DNA of 64,000 bases from Gammaproteobacteria bacterium (lineage in GTDB: Bacteria; Pseudomonadota; Gammaproteobacteria; Steroidobacterales; Foliamicaceae): assembly GCA_026707445.1 (NCBI GenBank), contig JAPOWV010000013.1, positions 62,001 to 126,000 on the forward strand, written 5' to 3'. The notes under the pieces were generated by a model that was not told where the DNA came from, searched no databases, and saw nothing but the letters and a program-made list of their open reading frames with translations. The position numbers and the translations under genes were made by a program. Of this stretch, positions 43,935 to 52,812 are shown piece after piece. Numbering within the stretch: position 1 is the first letter of the stretch; each line of letters opens with the position of its first letter.

Positions 43935-45262
43935 AGGCGGGCTCCGTCTGACTTGAGCTTGCGGCGAACGAGCTGGACCGGCAGGTCATGGGTCGACCGG
44001 TTTTCCCAGAAGGCAATCGCCGCAGCGTGTCCCACGGCATGCCCATAGGAAAAACACTGGGCTGTCACGCGGGCGGATGCCATCGCCTCATGTTGCGCCG
44101 AGAGGCAGCGGCCCGCAACCAGCAGGGATTCTCCCCCCGGAGGAACGAAACAGTTCAGCGGCACATCGTAGTGGTCCTCGATAATCCAGACCAGCTTGGG
44201 CTTGTCGCCCTTGTGCAACTCGATCGGCCACGGCGACCTGGCGACGCCGTCCGGGCGCTTGCGGGCCGACTCGACATCGGAATTGCTCAGGACTTCGGCA
44301 CCGACAAGCTGGCGGGTCTGGCGAACCCCGACCTGGACGCCGGTGTCGTTGACCCAACTGTTCTCGCAGCCGGCGACGTAATCCTTCAGGAACCGTGCGT
44401 ACTCGCGAACTTGCCGGCGGCCGTCGAATTCAGCTTCCGTAAGGTCCTGTGCAACTACGGCGTTCAACTCCCGGCCGTCCGAGCCGATCAGGCGCGTAGC
44501 ATTGCAAAGCAACTCGCCGGGGCGCGGCGTCTCGAACAGGAAAATCTTCGCGCGCGGCAGGTAATACTCGCCCCGTGCATACAACTCGTTGATTTTCTGG
44601 CTGATGTGCAGCGGCATGATGCTGTCGGCCCCGTATTCTGAACGGAGCTTTCCAATATCCACGCCCTGCAGACGAAAAATCATCGTCGGATTCTGGACCT
44701 GGCCGTCCTTGCCAAGCCGGAATTCATGCCCCGCCATGGCGACGATGTCCGCATCGCCGCTCGCGTCGACCGTCACCCCGGCCGTAATCGATATCTTCCC
44801 TTCCTTTGTGTAGGCGACTATTCCGGCCACGCGACCGCCCCCCTCCCCCAGCACGTCGGTTGCAACTGCGTGGTAAAGCACTTGAACACCCGCGTCCCTC
44901 AGCAGGCGGTCCGCCACCTCGCGCCACACCAGCGGGTCGTGAACGCGCGTAAACGTCTTGCCGTACCGCACCGGCCCGGTAAGCCCTCCACGAGCCTCCA
45001 TGGCCGCCGTGAACTCGTCCAGGAAGCCATGGACCACCTGGCGGGGCGGTCGCTCGTTGTCGTCACTTGCCTCGTAAATCCCGCAGATCGTGCCTGACAT
45101 ACCGGCTACGGCGCCGCCGCCGCAAAAACCGTAGCGCTCGACCAGCGCCACTGCCAGCCCCTGGCGCGCCGCAGTGACGGCAGCCGCAACCCCGGCCGCG
45201 CCGCCGCCGACCACCAGCACATCGCATGCGAACTTCTGTTGCGGTCGCTTATCGAGAACCAT
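43931..45262 (-). CDS. FAD-dependent oxidoreductase (FAD-dependent 2-type)
   Basis: 443 residues with GGGAAG at 19-24 and a Cys-containing segment YGFCGGGAVAGMSGTICGIY near residue 50. Repeated Arg/Gln segments such as VGVRQTRQLVG and the C-terminal LLVAGRCLSAQHEAMASARVTAQCFSYGHAVGHAAA suit this family of dehydrogenases of uncertain substrates. ATG 45262 is set by the strong GGGAGGAAAG upstream. It follows dadA by 17 nt, so the operon has two flavoenzymes. Confidence 0.83.
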   Translation of the reverse strand: MVLDKRPQQKFACDVLVVGGGAAGVAAAVTAARQGLAVALVERYGFCGGGAVAGMSGTICGIYEASDDNERPPRQVVHGFLDEFTAAMEARGGLTGPVRYGKTFTRVHDPLVWREVADRLLRDAGVQVLYHAVATDVLGEGGGRVAGIVAYTKEGKISITAGVTVDASGDADIVAMAGHEFRLGKDGQVQNPTMIFRLQGVDIGKLRSEYGADSIMPLHISQKINELYARGEYYLPRAKIFLFETPRPGELLCNATRLIGSDGRELNAVVAQDLTEAEFDGRRQVREYARFLKDYVAGCENSWVNDTGVQVGVRQTRQLVGAEVLSNSDVESARKRPDGVARSPWPIELHKGDKPKLVWIIEDHYDVPLNCFVPPGGESLLVAGRCLSAQHEAMASARVTAQCFSYGHAVGHAAAIAFWENRSTHDLPVQLVRRKLKSDGARL

Positions 45263-45279
45263 TTGCGCTTTCCTCCCTT

Positions 45280-46545
45280 TCAGGATCGATCGGGGCTGTA
45301 GTCCGCCGGATCGAGGGCCGGACCGGTTCCGGAAACGATATCCGCCAGCAAACGAGCGCTGCCGGGACCCGTGGACCAACCGATCTGGCCGTGTCCCGCA
45401 TTGACGTAAAGGTTTTCCAAGGCAGTTTGACCGATAAACGGAGTCCCATCGGCGGACATCGGCCTCAGGCCTGCCCACGCCATGGCCTTGTCCCGGTCGA
45501 CAGCGCTTGCATACTCGGGAAAAATCCGTTCCAGCATGGCGTACAGATTTTCGATCCGGGCCCGCGGAATCGACTCATCGAACGCACTGAACTCGGCTGT
45601 ACCGGCGAGACGGATCGAGTCGGCGCCCAGCGGAATGACGCCGGCGTGAAGATCGGCATCGATAATCGGCACGCGCGGCGACTGAGCCTCATGTCCGTTG
45701 GGCAGCGTCAATGAATATCCCTTGACCGGCATGATCGGGATTCGGATGCCCAGCGGCCTCAGCAGCCGAGTCGTACCCGCCGCGCAAGCGACTACAAAGG
45801 CGCCGCCCTCGATTCTCCCGCCACTCGCCGTTTCAAGGTGCCGAACATGCCCGCTCCCGCCGACGATCCGCGTGATTTCCGCGCCGTACCGGACTTCGAC
45901 GCCCGCTTCTGCCAGCCTCTTCGCCATAACCCGGCAGAACAGGTAGGAGTTACCGCCCTCGTCACCCTTGTAATGGATGCCGCCCTCAAGTTGGTTTGCG
46001 ATCGACGCCAGAGCCGGTTCTACCGCGAGCAGCCCGTCCCGATCAACAACTTCGCTGTCAACGCCTGCAGACCTGAGTTTTTCGGCAATTCCCACCGATG
46101 CGGCGAGGACCGAGCGGTCGCGGAAAATACTCAGCGAACCGCGGCAATACTGGCCGTACTCCAGGTTCAGGTCGGCCCGAAGATCGCGAAGCACGCGAAC
46201 TGAATAGGTTGCCAGAGTCAGGTTGCGTCGTGAGGCTTCCACAAACCTCCTGGGCGACGAATTGGCCAGGAATCTCAATCCCCAGAACAGGTAACGATGC
46301 AGGTGCCTGAATCGCAGCAACATCGGCGCGTCGGCCCGCCCTGCATATCTGAGCAGGGTCCGGTGTACGCCGGGTTCGTTCCACGGCTGCACATAGCTGG
46401 GGTGAATCAGCGACCCGTTGGCGAAACTGGTTCCCAGTCCGGGCCCTGCATCCTTCTCGATCAACAGTACGTCAAAGCCGGCCTGCTTGAGAAACCATGC
46501 ACTCGATACCCCCAGAATGCCGGCGCCAACTACTACGACACGCAT
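45280..46545 (-). CDS. dadA: D-amino acid dehydrogenase (DadA type)
   Basis: 421 residues, close to DadA length. FAD motif GAGILG at 7-12 and GTSFANGSLIHPSYVQPWNEPG, the DadA signature. The C-terminal GLRPMSADGTPFIGQTALENLYVNAGHGQIGWSTGPGSARLLADIVSG closes the FAD site. It deaminates D-amino acids to 2-oxo acids with membrane electron transfer. The lack of alr/dadX next to it suggests D-residues from outside, taken up or released by the M81/CocE-type enzymes. DAAO-family enzymes for proline or sarcosine-type amines are less likely. Confidence 0.87.
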   Translation of the reverse strand: MRVVVVGAGILGVSSAWFLKQAGFDVLLIEKDAGPGLGTSFANGSLIHPSYVQPWNEPGVHRTLLRYAGRADAPMLLRFRHLHRYLFWGLRFLANSSPRRFVEASRRNLTLATYSVRVLRDLRADLNLEYGQYCRGSLSIFRDRSVLAASVGIAEKLRSAGVDSEVVDRDGLLAVEPALASIANQLEGGIHYKGDEGGNSYLFCRVMAKRLAEAGVEVRYGAEITRIVGGSGHVRHLETASGGRIEGGAFVVACAAGTTRLLRPLGIRIPIMPVKGYSLTLPNGHEAQSPRVPIIDADLHAGVIPLGADSIRLAGTAEFSAFDESIPRARIENLYAMLERIFPEYASAVDRDKAMAWAGLRPMSADGTPFIGQTALENLYVNAGHGQIGWSTGPGSARLLADIVSGTGPALDPADYSPDRS

Positions 46546-46564
46546 TGCATTCTGCCTGACAGGC

Positions 46565-48688
46565 CTATTCGCGGGTTTGGCGCTGGTGCAGCCCTACTGC
46601 GTCGGCTGCGAACGCGAACTGGTTGGCGACGTCCTCGATCCGCATCCAGGTGGGCGTGCCGGCGCCGTGACCGGCGCGCGTCTCGATGCGGATCAGCACC
46701 GGCCTGGCGCAGCCCTGGGCATGCTGCAGCGCCGCGGCGAACTTGTAGCTGTGCCACGGCACGACCCGGTCGTCATGATCGGCGGTGGTGACCAGGGTCG
46801 GCGGATAGCAGACGCCCTCGGCGACGCGGTGCACCGGCGAATAGGCGTACTGGGCGCGAAAATCCGCCTCGTTCTCGGACAGGCCGTAGTCGTCCGCCCA
46901 GGCGCGCGCGTTGGCGCTGGGCGTGTGGTAGCGGAGCATGTCGAGCACGCCCACGTCCGGCAGTGCCGCTCCGAACAGGTCGGGGCGCTGGGTCATCACG
47001 GCCCCCACCAGCAGGCCGCCGTTGCTGCTGCCCTGGATTACCAGCCGCGACGGCATGGTGTAGCCCTCGTCGATCAGCCACTGCGCCGCGGCGATGAAAT
47101 CGTCGAACACGTTCTGCTTGCGCTCGCGGGTGCCGGCCAGGTGCCACTCGCGCCCGTACTCGCCGCCGCCGCGCAGGTTGGGAATCGCGAGCATGCCGCC
47201 GAGTTCCAGCCAGACGAGGCGGGAGCTGCTGTAAAGGGGCGTCAGCGATATGTTGAAACCGCCGTAGCCGTACAGCAGCGCGGGGTGCTCGCCGGTCGTC
47301 TCCAGGCCCTTGCGATGCACGAGGAACATCGGGATTTGCGTGCCGTCCTTGCTGTCGTAGAAGACCTGGCGGGTCACGAACCGCGTGCCGTCGATCGGCG
47401 TTTCGGTGCGATGGTGCAGCGTGCTCTCGCCCGTGGCGACGTCGTAGCGGTACACGGCGCCGGCATCGGTGAATCCGGAGAAGTTGTAGAACGTTTCGGG
47501 ATCGTCCCAGCGTCCGCCGAAGCCGCGCACCGAGCCGATGCCGGGCAGTTCGATCCGCTCCACCAGGCTGCCGTCGGCCTCATGCACGATCACCAGCGGC
47601 TTGACGTCCTGCAGATAGGAGGCGATCAGCCGTCCCCCCACCGCGCTGATGCGCTGCATGGTGTTCTCGCCCTCGGGAATGACTTCGGTCCACTCCTGCG
47701 GGCTGTTGATGTCCAGTGAAATCACCTTGCGGCGCGGTGCGTCCTTGTTGGTGGAGAAAAAGAAGGTCTCGCCGTCGTTGGCGAGGTACCGGTAAATCGC
47801 ATCCCAGTCGTCGAGCAGCGGGCGGATCGCGGAATCCGGTTCGTCCATGCGCCGGTAGTGGACCGCGTTGCTCAGATAGCCCTCCTGCAATATGACGATC
47901 AGGTAAGCGCCGTCCTCGGTGACGGCCGCGTAGGCGTTGCGGCCTTCGTCCGGCGGCATTTGAAGCACGACCCGGTCGTCGGCCTGGTCCGTCCCGAGTT
48001 CGTGAAAGTACACCGACACGGCCTTCTTGTCGTCGCCGGCGCCCTGCTCGTCCGCCGGGTAACGGCTGTAGTAGAAGCCGCGCTCGTCCGGAGTCCAGGA
48101 AACGCCGCTGAACTTGGTGTAGGTCAGGTGATCAGGCAAGTCCTCGCCGGTTGCGACTTCGCTAACGTGCCAGTCGCGCCAGTCGGAACCGCCGTCGGAC
48201 TTCGCATAGGCGATGTAGCGGCCGCTGGGACTTACGGAGTTGCCCGCCAGGCTGACCGTCCCGTCCTCGCTCCAGGAGTTGGGATCGAGCAGTATCCGCG
48301 CTTCGCCGTCAAGGCCGTCGCGCACGTAGAGCACGCTGTGGTTCTGAAGACCGTCGTTGCGGAACTCGAAATACCAAGGTCCTTCGCGCCAGGGCGCGGA
48401 GCGGCGCGGGTAGTTCCAGACCTCGGTCAGCCTGTCCTTGAGGCGCTCTCTCAGTTCGATCGACGCCAGGTAGGGCTCCACCAACTCGTTCTGGGCCGCG
48501 ATCCAGGCCGCGGTCTCGGGAGCGTCCATCTCCTCCATCCAGCGGTAGGGGTCGGCGACCTGGACGCCGAAATAGTCATCCTGCTGTTCGGAGCGCGCCG
48601 CGGACGGGTATTCGAGCCCATCACCGCCGGAGGGCGAACAACTTACGGCAAGAAAGGCGAATGCAAGGAAAAGGCCTGATCTACGCAT
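46565..48688 (-). CDS. prolyl oligopeptidase family serine peptidase, lipoprotein
   Basis: 707 residues. Lipoprotein-type signal FAFLAVSC with Cys near 17, N-terminal PYRWMEEMDAPETAAWIAAQN, a beta-propeller, then the catalytic domain with S555 in GSSNGG, Asp in TADHDDRVVP and His in RAGHGAG. Size and residue numbers match prolyl oligopeptidase. The frame runs on to 49513, but ATG 48688 starts at the signal peptide and longer versions would run antisense through ispB. Its GC (67-68% in two sampled lines) is clearly above dadA, so it looks like a core gene rather than part of the island. It hydrolyses short Pro-containing peptides in the periplasm. Confidence 0.9.
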   Translation of the reverse strand: MRRSGLFLAFAFLAVSCSPSGGDGLEYPSAARSEQQDDYFGVQVADPYRWMEEMDAPETAAWIAAQNELVEPYLASIELRERLKDRLTEVWNYPRRSAPWREGPWYFEFRNDGLQNHSVLYVRDGLDGEARILLDPNSWSEDGTVSLAGNSVSPSGRYIAYAKSDGGSDWRDWHVSEVATGEDLPDHLTYTKFSGVSWTPDERGFYYSRYPADEQGAGDDKKAVSVYFHELGTDQADDRVVLQMPPDEGRNAYAAVTEDGAYLIVILQEGYLSNAVHYRRMDEPDSAIRPLLDDWDAIYRYLANDGETFFFSTNKDAPRRKVISLDINSPQEWTEVIPEGENTMQRISAVGGRLIASYLQDVKPLVIVHEADGSLVERIELPGIGSVRGFGGRWDDPETFYNFSGFTDAGAVYRYDVATGESTLHHRTETPIDGTRFVTRQVFYDSKDGTQIPMFLVHRKGLETTGEHPALLYGYGGFNISLTPLYSSSRLVWLELGGMLAIPNLRGGGEYGREWHLAGTRERKQNVFDDFIAAAQWLIDEGYTMPSRLVIQGSSNGGLLVGAVMTQRPDLFGAALPDVGVLDMLRYHTPSANARAWADDYGLSENEADFRAQYAYSPVHRVAEGVCYPPTLVTTADHDDRVVPWHSYKFAAALQHAQGCARPVLIRIETRAGHGAGTPTWMRIEDVANQFAFAADAVGLHQRQTRE

Positions 48689-48769
48689 TGCAGCTAATCC
48701 AGAGGGAACGAGCCTGAATTCTAGCCGTTGGCGACCGCTTGGCGGCGGCGAATTGATATCATTGGCGCG

Positions 48770-49756
48770 GTGTCCAATTCGGACGTATTCCGGCAGGCCT
48801 TGCGGCTGGTGGGGAAGGACTTCAACCTCCTCAACCGCCTCATCTACAGCCACTTGCGCAGCGACGTTCCGCTGGTCGGGCGGGTAGCGCAATACCTCCT
48901 GAACTCGGGCGGCAAGCGCATACGCCCCCTGTTGCTGATGCTCGTGGCGCGCGCGCTGGGCTGCGCTCCGGGCGGCCCCCAGGTGCGGGCCGGCGTCATC
49001 GTGGAATACATCCATTCGGCCACGCTGCTGCACGACGATGTCGTGGACGAGGCGGAAATGCGCCGCGGCAAATCGGCGGCCAACGTGCTGCACGGGCCCG
49101 CGGCCAGCGTCCTGGTGGGCGATTTCCTCTACTCGCGCGCGTTCCAGTTGATCGTCGAACTGCTTGAGCAGCGCCGGGCCGTGGAGGTCCTTGCGTCCAC
49201 CACCAACCAGATCGCCGAAGGCGAAGTCATGCAACTGATGAATCTGAACGAGTTGGCCGTGACCGAGGAGCAGTACCTCGAGGTCATTCGGCGCAAGACC
49301 GCCTCCCTTTTCGAGGCCTGCGCGCGCATCGGCGCCATCCTGGCGCACGGCGACAGGGACGTCGAAGACGCCGCCGCCCGCTACGGCCTCGAGCTCGGCA
49401 TGGCCTACCAGATCACCGACGACGTGCTGGATTACTCCGGCGGCGAGGAAGATTTCGGCAAGAACGTCGGCACCGACTTGAAAGAGGGAAAGACAACCCT
49501 GCCCCTGCTTCACGCCATGCGGGTCGGGTCTCCCGCCCAGCAGACCGTGCTGCGCAATGCCCTGCGTACCGGGGGTCTGGGCAACCTTTCCGGCGTCATG
49601 GAAGCCATCGAATCCACGGGGGCGCTAAAATACGCCGCCGGGCGCGCACGTGAAGCTTCGCAGCGCGCCGCGGATGCCCTGTCCGCCCTGCCCGAAAACC
49701 GCTTTCGCGAAGTGTTGACATCGCTGGCGCGGTTCGCGGCGGAGCGCAGTTACTAG
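48770..49756 (+). CDS. ispB: octaprenyl/polyprenyl diphosphate synthase
   Basis: Trans-prenyl transferase that makes the side chain of ubiquinone/menaquinone. First Asp-rich motif LLHDDVVDEAEMRRGK and second YQITDDVLDY, plus GGKRIRPLLLML. Start GTG 48770 gives 328 residues, matching IspB; the open frame to 48728 would use a TTG. No clear ribosome binding site. In E. coli ispB is divergent from rplU; the orientation is kept here, but the distance is 48.5 kb. tRNA-Pro follows 25 nt after its stop. Confidence 0.93.
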   Translation: MSNSDVFRQALRLVGKDFNLLNRLIYSHLRSDVPLVGRVAQYLLNSGGKRIRPLLLMLVARALGCAPGGPQVRAGVIVEYIHSATLLHDDVVDEAEMRRGKSAANVLHGPAASVLVGDFLYSRAFQLIVELLEQRRAVEVLASTTNQIAEGEVMQLMNLNELAVTEEQYLEVIRRKTASLFEACARIGAILAHGDRDVEDAAARYGLELGMAYQITDDVLDYSGGEEDFGKNVGTDLKEGKTTLPLLHAMRVGSPAQQTVLRNALRTGGLGNLSGVMEAIESTGALKYAAGRAREASQRAADALSALPENRFREVLTSLARFAAERSY

Positions 49757-49780
49757 CATTCGGGCACTCAGCCCTACGGT

Positions 49781-49857
49781 CGGGGTGTAGCTCAGCCTGG
49801 TAGAGCACTGTCTTCGGGTGGCAGGAGTCGCTGGTTCAAATCCAGTCACCCCGACCA
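49781..49857 (+). tRNA. tRNA-Pro (anticodon CGG)
   Basis: 77 nt including the encoded CCA. Acceptor stem CGGGGTG/CACCCCG pairs fully; D arm GCTC...GAGC; anticodon stem CTGTC/GGCAG with loop TTCGGGT, giving anticodon CGG (codon CCG); T arm CTGG TTCAAAT CCAG. It resembles E. coli proK in loop sequences. tRNA genes often serve as island attachment sites, but no copy of its 3' end was seen elsewhere in the window. Confidence 0.96.
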
Positions 49858-49888
49858 TTAAATTGCTTGAATAGTGATATAAAAATCA

Positions 49889-49916
49889 TTGACAAGCCCA
49901 TGAAATAATGTATATT
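49889..49916 (+). promoter_or_regulatory. sigma-70 promoter of the SYLF gene
   Basis: Perfect -35 TTGACA and -10 TATATT with a 16-nt spacer, in an AT-rich 92-nt stretch unusual for this window. The distance from -10 to the ATG is 33 nt. Confidence 0.65.
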
Positions 49917-49949
49917 TGCTGAACCAACAACGCCACCTCTGGGGCAACG

Positions 49950-51338
49950 ATGATGCGCAAAGCAGTTGTTGGAATCACTCTATTTCTGCTCGCGGCGCCA
50001 CTGGTCGCCGACGAGAAACTCAATGACAGGATGATGCATTCCGCATCGATCCTGCAGGAAATCCGCGGCCCCCTCGAAGAAGAGCCCCCAGGCGTCCTTG
50101 AAGACGCCTATGCCGTGGCGATCTTTCCGGAATTCGTGAAGGTGGGTCTGTTCGGTGGCGTGAAACATGGCCGCGGCGTGCTGTCCACGCGGCTCGAGTC
50201 CGGAAGCTGGAGCAGGCCGGCCTTCGTTCGCATCACCAGCGGCAGCGTGGGCCTGCAGTTCGGCGTCTCGATGTCGCAAATGCTGATCGTGTTCAAGGAC
50301 CCGAAGGCCGTCGAAGCGATTTCCGGCGGGCAGATCACGATCGGCGCCGACGCCGGCTACGCGGCGGGAGAGTTGGGCGGCAGCGCGACTGCGGGCACGG
50401 ACAACAAGCTGGAGAACCGGATCGTGATGATGGCCCGCTCCAAGGGCCTGTTCGCCGGCGTGGCCCTGGAGGGAGGCGTTCTCAGAACCGAAAAGGACTC
50501 CAACGTCGATTTCTACAACGATGCGATCGGGCTGGACGGCCGGACCCTGCTGGAGGACGAGGAAGTGGAGTTGCCGCCGGTCGCACAGCATTTCCTCATC
50601 GTTCTCGGCGAGTCCGTGCCGCCTGTTTCGCCGGAAGCGACCCCGGCAAACGGCGAAGGCGAATCGGATGTGGACCTGCGCTTCGCCGAAGACGAGAATG
50701 CCGAAACCGTGGCCGAGTCCGCGCCCGGCGAACCTGCAAGGAAAGCCTCACGCGGAAGTACGGGGCGCTCCTTCATTGATCCCGGCAACCCGAGTTCCCG
50801 GGCTATCGTCAATGCACAGAGCCCGGCCTCCGGGACACAAAGTGGCCTGAGCGTGAACGCAGCGCCTGAGGCGGGGACGTGGGTGACGCCCGCGACCGGA
50901 AGCCCTCAGCCGAGTGGAGGTCAATCGTCCGGTTCGGGACTCGGCGGCAAGATCGCCGGCAAGCTTGCGGACGCGGCGGTGGATGGCGCCAAGGACCTGG
51001 CGGTAGATTCCATACGCAACAGGCCTGAAGTACGGGGAGCGAAACTGGCCGCGCGTGCGGGCAGCGAACTGGCGAGTGCCGTCAGGCCCGACCCGTCCCC
51101 GCCCCAGCCGAAGAAGCGGGCGTTACCGAAGCCGGAGGCGGCAATCGCCTCCACCGACGGTGCATGGGTAACGCCGGGCGCCCCGGACTACCGGATTGCC
51201 GGCCGGTCGCCCGGTCCACTGCCGTCGATTCCCGGCGCACCCGATGCGGAATTCACCGGACCGCCCGCGCCCTCGGAATGGCCTGACGAATGGCGTGATG
51301 CGCAAGTCCTGGGCGGGGTTTGCGAACCGGGAACCTGA
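49950..51338 (+). CDS. secreted SYLF (YSC84/DUF500) domain protein with Pro-rich tail
   Basis: 462 residues. Signal peptide over about 1-20 (GITLFLLAAPLVAD). A lipid-binding SYLF domain covers about 25-215: AYAVAIFPEFVKVGLFGGVKHGRGVLS, GSVGLQFGVSMSQMLIVFKDPKAVE and NRIVMMARSKGLFAGVALEGGVL are characteristic. The remaining about 245 residues are Pro/Ala/Gly-rich and low complexity, including two WVTP repeats (AGTWVTPATG and GAWVTPGAP) and GSGLGGKIAGKLADAAVDG. Bacterial SYLF proteins have poorly known function, perhaps phospholipid-linked. The ATGATG start allows either Met. Own promoter at 49889-49916. Confidence 0.87.
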   Translation: MMRKAVVGITLFLLAAPLVADEKLNDRMMHSASILQEIRGPLEEEPPGVLEDAYAVAIFPEFVKVGLFGGVKHGRGVLSTRLESGSWSRPAFVRITSGSVGLQFGVSMSQMLIVFKDPKAVEAISGGQITIGADAGYAAGELGGSATAGTDNKLENRIVMMARSKGLFAGVALEGGVLRTEKDSNVDFYNDAIGLDGRTLLEDEEVELPPVAQHFLIVLGESVPPVSPEATPANGEGESDVDLRFAEDENAETVAESAPGEPARKASRGSTGRSFIDPGNPSSRAIVNAQSPASGTQSGLSVNAAPEAGTWVTPATGSPQPSGGQSSGSGLGGKIAGKLADAAVDGAKDLAVDSIRNRPEVRGAKLAARAGSELASAVRPDPSPPQPKKRALPKPEAAIASTDGAWVTPGAPDYRIAGRSPGPLPSIPGAPDAEFTGPPAPSEWPDEWRDAQVLGGVCEPGT

Positions 51339-51345
51339 ACCCGCG

Positions 51346-52026
51346 CTAACCGCGCCGAAAATAGCTCCGCGCCAACTTGCCGGGGGAACGGCGCAGGATA
51401 TACGCCAGGGCCAGCAGTCGATTCCTGAGGCTGCGCCTGAACCACCCGTCACGCTTCCACCGTCGGGCCGACACGCCCAGGCCAGCCGGCACGGGGGCGA
51501 ACCGGCCTGATTGCCGCAGCCGCCTGACGAGCGGAGGTTCTTCGAACAGCGCGCGAGGGGGGAAGCCCCCGGCTTGCCCGTAGGCATCGCGGCGCATGAA
51601 AAGCCCCTGATCGCCATACGGCGTGCCGACTCGCGCACGCAGGTTGATCAGAAAGGCCAATAAGCGCGCCTGCCAGCAACGCTCGTTTTCGAACACGAAC
51701 CGGAACCAGCCGCCCACGGTCCCCGGGGCCATGTGCGCGCGAATGACGGTAATGGACTCCGGCCGCGGCATGTTGTCGGCATGAAGAAACCACAACAGCT
51801 CACTTTCCGCCGCTTGAGCGCCGCGGTCCATCTGTTCGCCCCGGCATGCGCGAGACGCCAGGTAGCGGCAGTCCGCCCCGGCGCACAACGCCTCGATCTC
51901 CCGATCGCTTCCGCCATCCACAACGATGACCTCCGAGGGCCGCGGGTCGAGCGCCGCCAGAGCTTTCAGCAGTCTCCCGAGCGCCTGAAGATCCCGATAT
52001 ACGGGGATAACGACGGAAACGTCCAT
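51346..52026 (-). CDS. glycosyltransferase family 2 protein
   Basis: 226 residues. VSVVIPVYRD, EVIVVDGGSDRE and LLWFLHADNMPRP (DxD-like HAD) form the GT-A donor site; TPYGDQGLFMRRD follows. It fits the small GT2 group often encoded beside a DUF2064 protein, which is exactly its neighbour. ATG 52026 overlaps that gene's stop as TGATG. Acceptor unknown. Confidence 0.88.
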   Translation of the reverse strand: MDVSVVIPVYRDLQALGRLLKALAALDPRPSEVIVVDGGSDREIEALCAGADCRYLASRACRGEQMDRGAQAAESELLWFLHADNMPRPESITVIRAHMAPGTVGGWFRFVFENERCWQARLLAFLINLRARVGTPYGDQGLFMRRDAYGQAGGFPPRALFEEPPLVRRLRQSGRFAPVPAGLGVSARRWKRDGWFRRSLRNRLLALAYILRRSPGKLARSYFRRG

Positions 52027-52742
52027 CAGGCCAGCCGGTTCAGCACGAGCCAGCGATGCAGCTCGCGCCGCGCCGGCCTCGCATCCCCGCGGAGCGCCCG
52101 GGCCAGGGGCCCCAGGTCCGAGTAGCGGTCGACGTCAAACCCGCCGGGAATCCTGAGAACCGCCTGGCCGGCCTTGCGGCAGGCGGCGCTCAATGCATGG
52201 GCCAGACCCGGCGAACCCCAGGGAAGCCCCGCCAGTCGAGGCCAGCCCCGACGCGTGGCCATCATCGTTACGCCGCCGTCGCGGGCGGCCGCCAGCACCG
52301 CATCGTGCCCGGCAAGCCCGGCGATCGCGCGCAGGTAGTGCCGTGGCTTCAGCACCGGCGCATCGCTGCCGATATAGATCCGGCGCTTCAATTGCATGGC
52401 GTCGAGCGCCCGATCCAGTCTTTCCAGCCGCCTGCCCAGGTTGCCGGCGCCCTGCGCAAGGACCCTGACCGGCGCACGGCCGTCCGATCGCATGGCCGGC
52501 AACGAGCGCGCCCAGTCAAGATCGTCGCGGTCTTCCGGAACCAGCACGACCGGTCCGCGCCAGGCCCGAAGGTCCTCCAGCGCGCAGTCCAGCATCAGCC
52601 GGCAGAGTGCCACCACGGCCCGCTCGTCCAGGGACGCCGCCAGACGGCGTTTGCCATGATGCTCGCGCGGCCTGCGAAACACCAGGACGAGCGCGCAATC
52701 AAGCCGCTGTGCTATGCTGGAATTTCGACTAAATTGACTCAT
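52026..52742 (-). CDS. DUF2064 family (glycosyltransferase/nucleotidyltransferase-like) protein
   Basis: 238 residues from ATG 52742. It has a GT-A-like fold with ALVLVFRRPREHHGKRRLAASL at the start, RRIYIGSDAPVL where the family has a GxDxP motif, and FDVDRYSDL near the end. Works with the coupled GT2 gene in an undefined sugar transfer. The upstream open frame overlaps the avtA promoter region and is not used. Confidence 0.8.
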   Translation of the reverse strand: MSQFSRNSSIAQRLDCALVLVFRRPREHHGKRRLAASLDERAVVALCRLMLDCALEDLRAWRGPVVLVPEDRDDLDWARSLPAMRSDGRAPVRVLAQGAGNLGRRLERLDRALDAMQLKRRIYIGSDAPVLKPRHYLRAIAGLAGHDAVLAAARDGGVTMMATRRGWPRLAGLPWGSPGLAHALSAACRKAGQAVLRIPGGFDVDRYSDLGPLARALRGDARPARRELHRWLVLNRLA

Positions 52743-52812
52743 ATCCGTTGGTAGATAAATACACTTCCGTAGTTGATAATCCACACGCGAACACACCGGC
52801 CGGGGTAATTTG

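Larger units (their letters stand above)
315..46564. other. candidate accessory catabolic island between rplU and the ispB region
   Basis: Everything between the rplU promoter and the prolyl oligopeptidase gene is catabolic, transport or regulatory. Sampled 60-nt lines here counted 53, 57, 58 and 58% GC, against 70% in rplU and 67-68% in the prolyl oligopeptidase gene. Four related tandem dyad motifs occur in its promoter regions. No integrase, transposase or att-like direct repeat was found at either end, so this is a compositional and synteny call. The right edge could also be near 48690. Confidence 0.45.

Noticed and set aside
48689..49513. N-terminal extension of the prolyl oligopeptidase frame (982 codons in total)
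   Set aside because: The extension is antisense to ispB; the real start is at the lipoprotein signal (48688).
49781..49857. tRNA-Pro as the attachment site of the island
   Set aside because: No direct repeat of its 3' end was found near 274-330 or elsewhere, and it lies on the far side of ispB.
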